Shown here piece after piece: positions 32,795 to 41,688 of a DNA stretch of 64,000 nt. The translations under genes were made by a program, and so were the position numbers. Positions within the stretch are counted from its first letter, which is position 1. Every line of letters begins with the position of its first letter. A model generated the notes under the pieces. The model did not search any database and was not told the origin of the DNA. It saw only the letters and a list, made by a program, of their open reading frames with translations. Origin of the DNA: Bin87 sp965220505. GTDB lineage: Bacteria; Chloroflexota; Dehalococcoidia; Lucifugimonadales; UBA3495. The stretch lies in NCBI GenBank assembly GCA_965220505.1, contig CBDCQE010000002.1:62001-126000 (forward strand), written 5' to 3'.

Positions 32795-33355
32795 CTACTG
32801 GTCCGTCTTGACGTCTACGGCGCCGGCGGCGTTCATTATTTGGACCACCTCCCGGCTCCGCTCCGGTTCCGCGTTGACGCGCAGGCCGAGGAACCCCTGG
32901 GTGATGCGGTCGTCGTAGAGGCCCAGGTCGAACTTGGGCAGGCGCGATTCGAAGACAATGCCGATCACCGTGAACAGGATGGCGCCCAGCATCGTGCCCT
33001 CGTAGCAGACGATGGCCATGGGCGGCAGCGACAGCACGGGTTTGCCCCCGGTGACCAGCGGGTACGCCACCTGCGTCATCGCCGTGATCATGATGCCGGA
33101 GGAGAGCCCCAGCAGCGCGCCGATGAAGGGATACAGGTACAGGCGGTGCGGCTCGTCACGCTCGCCCAACGACCCGATGGGGTAGGGCGCATCGGTCAGG
33201 AAGTCGTAGTCGGTGTCCGGGATGCCGGCGGACTTGAGCCCGTCGCCGGCGGTGGCTGCGGACTCGGCGTCCGAGAACAGTCCCAGAACAGTGTGCTTCG
33301 TTCTGGCTGCGGGCATTGCGTTCCGCAACAGCCCCATTATCCCTTGCATTGCCAT
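32795..33355 (-). CDS. actD: Alternative complex III subunit D, DUF3341 (copy 1)
   Basis: 186 residues. DTDYDFLTDAPYPIGSLGER, LYPFIGALLGLSSGIMITAM and AIVCYEGTMLGAILFTVIGI match copy 2 and the DUF3341 family. ActD probably caps the membrane subunits at the inner side and helps proton transfer. Twenty bases separate the copies. The two copies are clearly diverged, so the duplication is not recent. Confidence 0.87.
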   Translation of the reverse strand: MAMQGIMGLLRNAMPAARTKHTVLGLFSDAESAATAGDGLKSAGIPDTDYDFLTDAPYPIGSLGERDEPHRLYLYPFIGALLGLSSGIMITAMTQVAYPLVTGGKPVLSLPPMAIVCYEGTMLGAILFTVIGIVFESRLPKFDLGLYDDRITQGFLGLRVNAEPERSREVVQIMNAAGAVDVKTDQ

Positions 33356-33381
33356 GACGATAACTCTAAACCTTGTTCCTT

Positions 33382-33409
33382 GTCATTGCGAGCCCAGTGT
33401 GGCGATCCC
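33382..33409 (+). repeat. REP-like element, family 2, single arm
   Basis: GTCATTGCGAGCCCAGTGTG then GCGATCCC matches the left arm of the element at 17674. It lies between actD and actC, within the operon. Confidence 0.55.
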
Positions 33410-33448
33410 GTTAATCAAGACCGGGAAATCCCGTCCATCCATGCAAAG

Positions 33449-34837
33449 CTAGTCCTCTCGGAACGTCGCCGGTACGGTGCGGCGACCCACCTGCATTTCC
33501 GTCTTCAGGATGTCGCCTTCCTTGATGTCGTACAGCGGCACCAGCGGGAAGACCCGGCTGAACAGCAGCATCAACATCGACACGAAGGCGAAGGTCGCGC
33601 CCACGATGAGGGCCTCCGGCCACTGGGGCAGGTAATCGTTCCACGTGAAGGTCTGGAATTGCTTGTTGGCCTGGCCGGGCACGAACAGCAGGTAGCGCTC
33701 CAGCCACATGCCCACGTTCACCGAGATACACGCCGCCGACATGATCCACAGGTTGCGCCGCCACGCCTTGGGCAGCCACAGGATGACCGGCAGGAAGTAC
33801 GTGATGCCGACGAAAATGATCATCCAGACGTTGTAGGCCACGCCGTGGTCGCCGGGCAGGAACTGCAGGGCGCGCACAGCCAGCTCGTCGCCTTCCAGGC
33901 CGTAGATGCCGAAGATGATCTCCATAACCAGGAAGTAGAACCATCCGGTGGCGACAACGATCAGCAGGCGACCCAGCGCGTCGATGTGCTCGTGGCGGAT
34001 GTAGTCCTGCCAGCCGTAGGCCCAGCGCAGCAGGATCATGGCGAACACCACCGCGGACACGCCGGAGTGAACCGCGCCGACCACGAAGTAGGGCGCGAAC
34101 ACCGTGCTGTGCCACGACTTGATGGCCACCGCCATACCGAAGTCCCAGGACACGATGGAGTGCACGGAGACGAACACGGGCAGGATCAGCGCGGACAGCA
34201 GGACGCCGGCGATGATCTGCAACTTCCACTGTCGGGGGTTGCCCTCCCAGCCCATGGCCAGCATCGTATAGACGATCTTGGGCCAGCCCGTGGTCCGGTC
34301 GCGCAGCACCGCAAAGTCGGGCACCAGGGCGATGATCACGAACAGGGTGGAGGAGGTGAGGTAGGTCAGGATCGCGGAGGGGTCCCACACCAGCGGGGTG
34401 CGGATGTTGGGCCAGACGCCGCGCGCGAAGTCATAGGGGAACGCCCAGTAGAGAATTCGCCACGGCCGTCCGGTGTGGATGATCGGCATGATCATCGCCG
34501 TCATCAGCGAGAAGATGGTCAGAACCTCAGCCGCGCGGGTGGCCGGGCGACGCCATTCGGCCTTGGCCAGGCGCAGGATAGCGGACAGCATCACGCCGGC
34601 GTGGCTGATACCAATCCAGAAGACGAAGTTGGTGATGAAGAAGCCCCAGACCACCTTGTAGTTCAGGCCGGTGATACCGAGACCCCGGTCGACCATTATG
34701 CCGATGGTCACGGCGGCGGCCAGCACGACCATACCGAGGAGCGACACTACCGGCCAGAACCAGCGGGGTGTCTCCAGTATGGACCGCAGCAGGTCCCGGT
34801 TAACTTGCGCTGCGGGTAGGACTTTGCCTTCCTGCAT
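33449..34837 (-). CDS. Alternative complex III NrfD-like membrane subunit (ActC/ActF type, 462 aa)
   Basis: 462 residues, about ten helices. RWFWPVVSLLGMVVLAAAVT, FFITNFVFWIGISHAGVMLS, RPATRAAEVLTIFSLMTAMI and HTGRPWRILYWAFPYDF belong to the PsrC/NrfD family and fit ActC, which binds quinol with its HxG and Asp residues. It follows a second NrfD-like gene (34909). By the ISHAGVMLSAILRL and IHTGRPW motifs this is the better ActC candidate; which is ActC and which ActF needs a tree. Confidence 0.88.
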   Translation of the reverse strand: MQEGKVLPAAQVNRDLLRSILETPRWFWPVVSLLGMVVLAAAVTIGIMVDRGLGITGLNYKVVWGFFITNFVFWIGISHAGVMLSAILRLAKAEWRRPATRAAEVLTIFSLMTAMIMPIIHTGRPWRILYWAFPYDFARGVWPNIRTPLVWDPSAILTYLTSSTLFVIIALVPDFAVLRDRTTGWPKIVYTMLAMGWEGNPRQWKLQIIAGVLLSALILPVFVSVHSIVSWDFGMAVAIKSWHSTVFAPYFVVGAVHSGVSAVVFAMILLRWAYGWQDYIRHEHIDALGRLLIVVATGWFYFLVMEIIFGIYGLEGDELAVRALQFLPGDHGVAYNVWMIIFVGITYFLPVILWLPKAWRRNLWIMSAACISVNVGMWLERYLLFVPGQANKQFQTFTWNDYLPQWPEALIVGATFAFVSMLMLLFSRVFPLVPLYDIKEGDILKTEMQVGRRTVPATFRED

Positions 34838-34908
34838 TTTGACTTACTCTTACCTGTGGTGGCTCGGTTGGTGTCTGGGTTTGGTTCTCGGTTGAAAGCC
34901 GGTCGTCT

Positions 34909-36417
34909 CTATTCGGGCTTGGCCAGGACAAGGTAGCGGCCACGGATCAGCGTGTCGACCCGCTGGTACATCGAGCCCTCTTTCATTTCCCACATGGACA
35001 ACGGCGGCAGGATCGCGAGGCCCACGCGAAGCAGGAACAGCACGATTCCCACACCGCCCAGGATCATGAAGATGTCCCAAAGGTCGGGGAACCGCGCGGC
35101 CGTCACGTCGCACACCTGCGTCGCCGTCGCCTGGCACAGCAGGGCCGGGAACGAGAAAGCGTCAGACGGCAGGTAATACAGCCCGCCCAAATCGGCCGGC
35201 GCCGCGTTGAAAGCCGCCGCGAAGATGCGAATGTGCCACAGCATCAGGCCGATCAGGATGAAGACCGCCGCCAGCGGCGCGCCCCAGCCCTCCCGCCGGG
35301 CGTGGTTCGACACCAGGATCGGGAACGGTATGAAGAAGGTGAAGAACAACTGCGCCCAGAAAATGCCGATGTACGAGTCGAACATCAGGTAGTTCAGGAT
35401 CGCCTGCTCGACCTCCAGCCGGCCGTACCAATAGGTGATGAAGAACGCGAAAAGGTGGTAGGTGTGCAGCAGCGTCAGGCCCAGCAGCACCTTGCTGGCC
35501 GCCCAGAACGGCGCTTGTCCGATGTACTCGCGGTAGCCGCCCCAGCGCCGCAGCGCGTAGGCCGTCAGCAGGATGGCCGCGAGGCCGCCCTGGAAGCTGA
35601 TCACCGTGTAGAAGGGCGGGAGGATCGAGTCCTTCCAGCCCGGTATCATCGCCATGGCGAAGTCGCTGACGATCAGGAACTGGACGAAGACCACCAGCAT
35701 GAAGTAGAGGCCACCCAGGATGGCCAGGCCACCCTTCTGGATCTGCCACTGCCGCTTGGTGCCGTACCAGCCGCCGGCCAGCCGCGCGTACAGGGAGGCG
35801 CGGAATCCGGTAACCAGCGGGCGGCTCTGCGCCATGTCCGGCATGGCCGAGAGCCACAGGATCGACAGGGAACAGAACACCAGCCCAATCATCGAGGCCA
35901 TGAGCCATCCCGACGGGTTGCTCAATTCCTGGAACCAGATGGACCGGCGCACCATTTCCTCGCCGCTTTCCGTCATCACCCCGATTTCGGGCAACGCGAT
36001 CAGCGCGGGGATGAACAGCAGGATGTTGACGATGCTCACCACCGAGAACACCTCGGCGATGCGCGTCAACGGCCGCCGCCAGTGGCTCTTGGTGAACCGG
36101 AAGGCGCAGGCGGCCAGCGGGGCCGAAGCGGTCAGCGTGAAAACGAACGCGAACGCCGCGACGTAAAAGCCCCAGTCACGATGGTCGGAGAACCCGGCCG
36201 TGACCGACTTGAGCACGAAGCCCACGATGCCCAGGATTGTCAGGATTCCGCCGACGATCATCACCCACCGCAACAGGCCGGAACCCGCTTGCTGCTGTGC
36301 GACGACACCGGACACCAACCCCGACCGTTCGGGGATTACCCACATCTCCGGCCCGAAGTGGCCGTGCTCGTGGGCGTCGTGTCCCTGCTCAGTATGGGCC
36401 TGTGCTTCGCTAGCCAT
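34909..36417 (-). CDS. Alternative complex III NrfD-like membrane subunit, second copy (502 aa)
   Basis: 502 residues. An N-terminal His-rich segment (HTEQGHDAHEHGHFGPEMW) precedes about ten helices; SHWRRPLTRIAEVFSVVSIV and WLMASMIGLVFCSLSILWLS correspond to the NrfD pattern, and it aligns in layout with the gene at 33449. Its ATG overlaps the stop of the Fe-S subunit by one base. Probably the ActF-like proton-channel partner. The His-rich N-terminus might bind a metal. Confidence 0.85.
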   Translation of the reverse strand: MASEAQAHTEQGHDAHEHGHFGPEMWVIPERSGLVSGVVAQQQAGSGLLRWVMIVGGILTILGIVGFVLKSVTAGFSDHRDWGFYVAAFAFVFTLTASAPLAACAFRFTKSHWRRPLTRIAEVFSVVSIVNILLFIPALIALPEIGVMTESGEEMVRRSIWFQELSNPSGWLMASMIGLVFCSLSILWLSAMPDMAQSRPLVTGFRASLYARLAGGWYGTKRQWQIQKGGLAILGGLYFMLVVFVQFLIVSDFAMAMIPGWKDSILPPFYTVISFQGGLAAILLTAYALRRWGGYREYIGQAPFWAASKVLLGLTLLHTYHLFAFFITYWYGRLEVEQAILNYLMFDSYIGIFWAQLFFTFFIPFPILVSNHARREGWGAPLAAVFILIGLMLWHIRIFAAAFNAAPADLGGLYYLPSDAFSFPALLCQATATQVCDVTAARFPDLWDIFMILGGVGIVLFLLRVGLAILPPLSMWEMKEGSMYQRVDTLIRGRYLVLAKPE

Positions 36418-37199
36418 CAGTGTCCGCCCTTAAGGGGGTACTGGTCGATTTTCTTCAGATAGATGACGCTGGGGCGAGTGTTCATCTCTTCCAGCAGCCG
36501 GTAGCCTCGGGTCTCGCGGTCGTGCTCGCCGTGGCCCGGGTGGGCGTTGACGTCGTCGAAGTACGGCTTGATGGCGGTGTCCTGATCCTCCAGGTCGCCG
36601 AACATCAGGGCGTTGGTGGGGCAGGCCTGCACGCAGGCCGGGTCGTAGTTGCCGCCGACGATGCGCTCGTCGTTCAGCCGCTGCCCACCGCGGGCCTCGA
36701 CCTCGATCTCGCCCCGGCGGATACGCTGCACGCAGAAGGTACACTTCTCGGTGATACCCCGCGTGCGCACCGTCACGTCCGGATTGAGCTGGTTTTCCAG
36801 CCGGGCCGGCCAGTTGGGATGCCAGTAGTTGAACATCCGCACCTGGTACGGGCAGTTGTTGATGCAGTACCGGGTCCCGACGCAGCGGTTGTACACCTGG
36901 ACGTTCAGGCCCTCTTCGTTGTGGTAGGTGGCGTACACCGGACACACCGGCTCACAGGGGGCGTTCTCGCAGTGCTGGCACAGAACCGGCATGAAGCGCG
37001 CCTTGACGTTCGGGTACTCGCCTTCCCAGTAGCGCTCGATGCGGATCCATTCGTAGGCGCGGCGCTGCAGGAAGTAGTCCTTGGTGTTGATGGGGATGTT
37101 GTTCTCGGCCTGGCAGGCAACCACACAGGCCTGGCAGCCCGTGCACTTGTCCAGGTCGATGACCATTCCCCACTTGTGCGGAAATTCGGCGTTAGGCAT
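36417..37199 (-). CDS. actB2: Alternative complex III iron-sulfur subunit (ActB C-terminal part as a separate protein)
   Basis: 260 residues with four cysteine clusters: CTGCQACVVACQAEN, CQHCENAPCEPVCP, CVGTRYCINNCPYQ, and CTFCVQRI...CVQACPTNA. This is the arrangement of three [4Fe-4S] plus one [3Fe-4S]-type centres found in the C-terminal half of ActB. In Rhodothermus-type operons this domain is fused to the molybdopterin-like half; here the two are separate genes (37301). Electrons pass from the membrane subunits to ActA/ActE. Confidence 0.92.
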   Translation of the reverse strand: MPNAEFPHKWGMVIDLDKCTGCQACVVACQAENNIPINTKDYFLQRRAYEWIRIERYWEGEYPNVKARFMPVLCQHCENAPCEPVCPVYATYHNEEGLNVQVYNRCVGTRYCINNCPYQVRMFNYWHPNWPARLENQLNPDVTVRTRGITEKCTFCVQRIRRGEIEVEARGGQRLNDERIVGGNYDPACVQACPTNALMFGDLEDQDTAIKPYFDDVNAHPGHGEHDRETRGYRLLEEMNTRPSVIYLKKIDQYPLKGGH

Positions 37200-37243
37200 A
37201 TTTCAGTTGTCCCAAGGTCCCCGTTCGGCATTCCTGCATAATT

Positions 37244-37291
37244 ACGTCATTCCCACGTCGTTTCGTCATTCCTGCGAAAGCAGGAATCCAG
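37244..37291 (+). repeat. REP-like element, family 1
   Basis: CGTCATTCCTGCGAAAGCAG then GAATCCAG (37264-37291) is a good hairpin; a decayed CGTCATTCCCACGTCG precedes it at 37245. It lies between actB1 and actB2 inside the operon. Confidence 0.7.
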
Positions 37292-37300
37292 TCGCCGGCC

Positions 37301-39538
37301 CTAGTGACCTCCTCCCTCCGCGCTGACGCTCTTGTAAACCTGCTCGGCCGGATGCTCGCCGACCTCGCGGCTGGTGTAGTCGCCCTCCAGCTTGGAAACG
37401 GCCATGCTGTCGCCGGTGGGCGTTATCGAACAGCGGTTCGCGCTCCACGTCAGACCACCGCTTTCGTTGGCTATCACCGCCAGGATGGACATCACGTTGT
37501 CGCTCTCGCGGGGATCCCGGCCGGCGGCGTAGTCCGAACCGGATTGGCGTCCCCCGCCCATGGGCACGGCGGCGATCTCCGGCGGCATACCGGGATTCAG
37601 GTACGCCAGGGCCTGGATGCTGCCGGACGATGTCGTGATGTTAACCACGTCACCGTTCCGAAGGTTCATCTCGCGCCCCTGCTTTTCATTGATTTCCACC
37701 CACGTTTGCCACGCGATGGTGGTCAGCGGGTCCGGCGTGCTCTGTGCCCAAGGCAGATGAGCGTTGCGGCCATCCAGAACTGTATGGTGCGCAAAGGGCA
37801 GCAACTGGAAGTCTCCGCCTCCGATGCTGGCAGCCGGCGCAGCCCGGTTGGCGATGCTGGACAGCAGGCCGGGCGGCGGTTCCGGAACCTTGCTGTCTAA
37901 GGGCTTACTCCACCAGCCGCCATTCTTGAGCGCCTCATCGAAATCCATGTCCAATTCGGCCACGTTGGCCCGGATCAATTCCTCGTAACTGCCCGCCGGC
38001 ATGTCTCCACCATGCCCCAGGTCGGTGGCCGTAGCGATCAGTATGTCCGCAAAGCTGCGCGGATCCAGATCCGATAGCGGGTTCACCACGGGCTGCTGCA
38101 CCGGGTAAAGCTGCTGCCCAATGAACAGGTCCGGCGAATCGTCGCCCCAGTCCTCCAGCGCCGTGCGGTCAGGGATCAGCAGGTCTGCCATCACCGTCGT
38201 ATCGTCGATGAAGGGGCTGCTGCTGATTATCACCACATCGTTGTTGGTCAGGGCCGCTCCAAACCCGACATCCCGGGGCAACGCGTAAGCAGGGTCAGCG
38301 TTGTGAACCATGACCAGCCGGGTCCTCCCGCCGTTGATGTCCGCAGTCGCCTGCTGCCAATCGGCCAATGAAGCTAGGCCTGCTATCTCGGGATCGTTGG
38401 GGAACACCGGGCTGGGGTTGATCAAAATCCCCCCTGCCTTGCCGACGTTGCCCAGCAGGTAGTTGAGTGCCAGAACCGCCTCGCCGTTGAACCGGCCATT
38501 GCTGTATGCGCCGGCCTCTCCGCCGCCGCCGATGGCCAGCCCGCCGTGGGCCATGTAATCGTGCGCCAGTTCTTCAAAGAACTCTCGCAGACCCTTTCCG
38601 CCCAGGACCTCGTCGGGTATGCCAAGCACGCCCACCAGGGCGTCGGGGTTGAACTCGCTGAGTTGACCTGGCCCGGCGACGCCCGTGATCTGCACCACTG
38701 CCGGCGATTCCGGATGCGTCGAGGCAACCGCCCAGCCCAGCGCCATGGCGGCATAACCCTCGGCGCCGGGATTGATCGGTATCCACTTGTCGGCGTTGGC
38801 CGCGGTCATCGAGTACCGTGAGCCAAAGTGATAGTGCTGCCCGCGCTCGTGACCGGAACGGAATTGCCCGTAGGCGACGGAATAAGCCGTCGGGCTGCCC
38901 CAAGTCGAAAGGAAGTCCGAGCCGAAACTCGCCAGGGCATACGCGTTGGCGATGTCGTGACCCGGCGTTTCCGTTCCCATGACGTGCATGGCAGCCGCCC
39001 GGTACGCGGCATCGTCCATCGCGTCAAAGCGATAGTGGGTCCCTCCAAAAGCATCTACGAAGGACTTGCAGATGCGGGCAAAACCGGCGCAGCGCGACTC
39101 CGTAACCAGCAGCATCCCATCGCCGCGATCATTCACCGCAGCGCTGAACCGATTGAACGCTTCTTCCCAACTGATGGGACGGAAGCTTCCCGAGCCCCTG
39201 GGCCCGTTCCGCAGCATCGGTCCGGCGATCCGGTCCGGATGGTAAAGCGATTGCAAAAGCGCGTCCGCGGCGGGAGATTGCTTGCCCTGGTTCGTCGGGA
39301 ACCGGGGGTTGCCGCGCACCTTCTTGGCGCGCCCTTCCATCACCCGCACTAGCAGGCTCTGACCGCCGGGCACCGAGTTATCGTAGGTGGCATACCAGTT
39401 GTCCCGGCCCTTGACCAGGTCTTCGGGGATCAGCGCCGGGCTCTGCACCCGCAGCTCGTCGTCGAACAGGTCGCAGGCGATCGCTCCCGTTGCAGCGATG
39501 CCAGCCCAGGCGAGGAAGTTGCGGCGCGTCAGTTTCAT
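37301..39538 (-). CDS. actB1: Alternative complex III molybdopterin-oxidoreductase-like subunit (ActB N-terminal part)
   Basis: 745 residues. A twin-arginine signal (KLTRRNFLAWAGIAATGAIA) predicts export. The fold is that of the molybdopterin oxidoreductase large subunit (SFRPISWEEAFNRFSAAVND; LLVTESRCAGFARICKSF; LALNYLLGNVGKAGG), but the N-terminal Cys cluster for [4Fe-4S] is absent, as in ActB, where no molybdenum cofactor is bound. It is a scaffold for the electron-carrying subunits. It precedes actB2 on the same strand. Confidence 0.9.
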   Translation of the reverse strand: MKLTRRNFLAWAGIAATGAIACDLFDDELRVQSPALIPEDLVKGRDNWYATYDNSVPGGQSLLVRVMEGRAKKVRGNPRFPTNQGKQSPAADALLQSLYHPDRIAGPMLRNGPRGSGSFRPISWEEAFNRFSAAVNDRGDGMLLVTESRCAGFARICKSFVDAFGGTHYRFDAMDDAAYRAAAMHVMGTETPGHDIANAYALASFGSDFLSTWGSPTAYSVAYGQFRSGHERGQHYHFGSRYSMTAANADKWIPINPGAEGYAAMALGWAVASTHPESPAVVQITGVAGPGQLSEFNPDALVGVLGIPDEVLGGKGLREFFEELAHDYMAHGGLAIGGGGEAGAYSNGRFNGEAVLALNYLLGNVGKAGGILINPSPVFPNDPEIAGLASLADWQQATADINGGRTRLVMVHNADPAYALPRDVGFGAALTNNDVVIISSSPFIDDTTVMADLLIPDRTALEDWGDDSPDLFIGQQLYPVQQPVVNPLSDLDPRSFADILIATATDLGHGGDMPAGSYEELIRANVAELDMDFDEALKNGGWWSKPLDSKVPEPPPGLLSSIANRAAPAASIGGGDFQLLPFAHHTVLDGRNAHLPWAQSTPDPLTTIAWQTWVEINEKQGREMNLRNGDVVNITTSSGSIQALAYLNPGMPPEIAAVPMGGGRQSGSDYAAGRDPRESDNVMSILAVIANESGGLTWSANRCSITPTGDSMAVSKLEGDYTSREVGEHPAEQVYKSVSAEGGGH

Positions 39539-39568
39539 TGGTTCAAGAGTCCGGTAGCGGCGTGCGGC

Positions 39569-40246
39569 CTACTTGTGGCAAATCGTGCAGTCGGTGCTGA
39601 CGTCGTTCTCGCGGTGGCAGTCCAGGCAGGTGCCCATCTTCAGCGACTGCCCATCCTGCGGCTGTACCTCTTCCATGTGGGCCACGTCGCCGTGACACAC
39701 CGAACAGGCCTCGGGCACCGACACCGGCAGGTTCATCGGCTTTTCGTCCCCCACGGGCAGGGTGACCGTGCGTTCTTCGCCCTGGGTCAGGAACCGGATG
39801 TGGGCCTCGTGTACGAAGCGGACGTGGTCCGGCAGGCGGTGCACCCGCTCCCAGTCGATGGGCCGCTCTTCGGCGTGCTTGTCCAGCACCCGCTGGATGT
39901 TGATGAGCGTTTCCGGCGCCACGGCGTCGGTGGTCACGTTGCTGCCGTTGACCTGCTTGTGGCAGATCACGCAGACCTCCACGGCGGGCACGGTGGCGGC
40001 GGCCCCGGAGGTCACGTTACGGTGGCAGAACTCGCACTGGATGGCGTGGCCGCCCTCTTCTACGGAACCCGCGTGCACCGTGTGCGGGAAGTCAATCGGC
40101 TGCGCCGGCGCGTCGCCCCAGCCGAAGGGCGGGTTGGAGAACCAGGATATGAACAGCACCACCAGGATGAACGCAACGATGGCCGTCACGACCAGCCCGG
40201 CAATCGCCATCGGGATGAGCTGTCGAGTGGGTGGGAGGGGCGGCAT
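39569..40246 (-). CDS. actA: Alternative complex III subunit A, pentaheme cytochrome c
   Basis: 225 residues. One N-terminal helix (PMAIAGLVVTAIVAFILVVL) anchors an external domain with five CXXCH sites: CEFCH 71-75, CVICH 92-96, CSVCH 181-185, CLDCH 207-211, CTICH 220-224. Extra His (PHTVHAG, HEAHIRF) are likely axial ligands. Its hemes would be inserted by the Ccm system encoded 9 kb away. Confidence 0.95.
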   Translation of the reverse strand: MPPLPPTRQLIPMAIAGLVVTAIVAFILVVLFISWFSNPPFGWGDAPAQPIDFPHTVHAGSVEEGGHAIQCEFCHRNVTSGAAATVPAVEVCVICHKQVNGSNVTTDAVAPETLINIQRVLDKHAEERPIDWERVHRLPDHVRFVHEAHIRFLTQGEERTVTLPVGDEKPMNLPVSVPEACSVCHGDVAHMEEVQPQDGQSLKMGTCLDCHRENDVSTDCTICHK

Positions 40247-40329
40247 GGAATTCGGCAGGTCTGTTGGCGGCAGGGAGCGTTTTCGTCAGGCAGCGCGTAC
40301 GGCAGCGTCTCGGACGAGTGCCCCACGTG

Positions 40330-40632
40330 TTATACGAAGAGGCGTTCCCAAACTTGCTGCAGCGCTATCGGCGACTGCATGATAGCCAAGATCATCATGA
40401 CCACGGCTCCCGCCAACGCGGCAAGGCCGATCACGGTGAGGGGTAATCGTAAACGAGCGAAGAACGCCGGATAGGTTCCGGTTTGCACCCCCGAAGGGAT
40501 CAGGCCGTGAGCGATCAGCATGCTGAACGCAAAGACGATGATCAGGGGGAAATAAATCCACAGGTACGTCAGCCAGAGGCTGACATCGGCCCAGAGAGCC
40601 GCGTTCATCGCGTTGGGGTCGGTTTGCGGCAT
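40330..40632 (-). CDS. 100-residue two-helix membrane protein heading the act operon
   Basis: Two hydrophobic helices (WLTYLWIYFPLIIVFAFSML; LTVIGLAALAGAVVMMILAI) joined by a short polar loop. It is the first gene after the promoter at 40735-40763, with actA following after 83 bases. Small extra membrane subunits accompany alternative complex III in some bacteria; a structural or assembly role is inferred. I do not recognise the family. Confidence 0.65.
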   Translation of the reverse strand: MPQTDPNAMNAALWADVSLWLTYLWIYFPLIIVFAFSMLIAHGLIPSGVQTGTYPAFFARLRLPLTVIGLAALAGAVVMMILAIMQSPIALQQVWERLFV

Positions 40633-40734
40633 GTGGCTGGTGAACCTGCGCTCGAACGTTTGATGCTGGGCTCTCTGCCCAAGGATCGACCACGTAAAGC
40701 GGCTAAAATTACGTAGCCCGTTTTTGGCTGGTGA

Positions 40735-40763
40735 AAATTATCACATTCAATATGGCCTGTCAA
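40735..40763 (-). promoter_or_regulatory. Promoter of the alternative complex III operon
   Basis: Minus strand: TTGACA (40763-40758), 17-base spacer, TAATTT (40740-40735) preceded by TGA as an extended -10. It gives a leader of about 95 bases to the first gene. The best consensus match in front of any operon here. Confidence 0.7.
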
Positions 40764-40768
40764 CAAGA

Positions 40769-40817
40769 TTCAAGGACGCCCAATGCCCCTTTCGAAGTCC
40801 CGGTTGGCGTCCTTGAA
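40769..40817. repeat. 12-bp inverted repeat
   Basis: TTCAAGGACGCC (40769-40780) and GGCGTCCTTGAA (40806-40817) are perfect arms with a 25-base loop. A diverged copy of the left part (GGACGCCTAACGCCCCTTTT) recurs at about 40928, so two related pieces flank the REP-like pair. Confidence 0.7.
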
Positions 40818-40825
40818 CCCCGAAC

Positions 40826-40904
40826 CGTCATTCCGGCGAAAGCCGGAATCCAGAACTTTCCGAGCACAACGACCTCCTGGATTCCCGCTTCCACGGGAAT
40901 GACG
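40826..40904. repeat. REP-like inverted pair, family 1
   Basis: CGTCATTCCGGCGAAAGCCG then GAATCCAG (40826-40853), and the opposite-facing CTGGATTCCCGCTTCCACGG then GAATGACG (40877-40904). The clearest full element of this family in the window. It lies between the divergent act and decarboxylase promoters. Confidence 0.85.
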
Positions 40905-41027
40905 GATTAACTTTGAAAATGTCCTGCGGACGCCTAACGCCCCTTTTGCGGCGTCGGGCAGAGCGCCGGTCTTGCCTCGTTTGTCACCGTCCCGGACGTC
41001 GGTCCGGCGCCTGCCCGGCGCATTTCG

Positions 41028-41056
41028 TTGACGCCCCAAATGGCACCCCATATAAT
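41028..41056 (+). promoter_or_regulatory. Promoter of the TPP decarboxylase genes
   Basis: TTGACG (41028-41033), 17-base spacer, TATAAT (41051-41056). Near-consensus. Transcription would begin about 60 bases before the ATG at 41122. Confidence 0.75.
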
Positions 41057-41121
41057 GCCGAACGGACTAAAACGCATAGACAGAACGCCTTTCCCGGCGC
41101 ATTTTTCAAGGAGCCTCCAGA

Positions 41122-41634
41122 ATGACCACCGAAGTCTACGAATCTGTTTTGCATCCGCAATCCCTGGTTGCGGAGCTGAAGAAAAACAGCGTGTCGCACG
41201 TCGTTTGGCTGCCCGACAGCGAGACCAACTTCCTCTACAACATGATGATGGAGGAACCCACCCTGGACCTGATCCCGGTGTGTCGCGAGGGCGAGACCAT
41301 GGCCGTCGCCGCTGGGCTGTGGGTCGGCGGCGCGAACCCCGTGGTGCTCATCCAGAACACGGGCGTCTTCGAGGCTGGCGACTCCATTCGCGGCCTGTGC
41401 CTGGACCTCAACCAGCCCCTGGTCATGCTGGTCGGCTATCGCGGCTGGACCCGCCGCGGTCCCACCCCCGACTCCGCCGGACGGTTCATCGAGCATATCC
41501 TCCACGCGTGGGGCATCAACTATTACCTCGTGGAAACTGACGACGACGCCGATCGCATCAGCATCGCCTTCGAGGAATCCCAGCGCCTCAACCGGCCGGT
41601 GGCCGTCCTGATCGGCACCGAGTTCGGCGCATAG
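41122..41634 (+). CDS. TPP-dependent decarboxylase alpha subunit (sulfopyruvate/phosphonopyruvate type)
   Basis: 170 residues, equal to the PYR-domain subunit of ComD-type enzymes. VVWLPDSETNFLYNMMMEE, the catalytic Glu in VCREGETMAVAAGLWVGGAN, and PVVLIQNTGVFEAGDSIRG are conserved. CaAGGAG lies before the ATG. It would pair with the product of 41689 to decarboxylate a 3-substituted pyruvate; sulfopyruvate is a candidate, given organosulfur use in related marine Chloroflexota, but this is inference. Confidence 0.82.
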   Translation: MTTEVYESVLHPQSLVAELKKNSVSHVVWLPDSETNFLYNMMMEEPTLDLIPVCREGETMAVAAGLWVGGANPVVLIQNTGVFEAGDSIRGLCLDLNQPLVMLVGYRGWTRRGPTPDSAGRFIEHILHAWGINYYLVETDDDADRISIAFEESQRLNRPVAVLIGTEFGA

Positions 41635-41688
41635 TCGATCCCTGCCATCCCCGCGTATTCCGCGTCCACGAACCCAGGAGCAAGTCCC

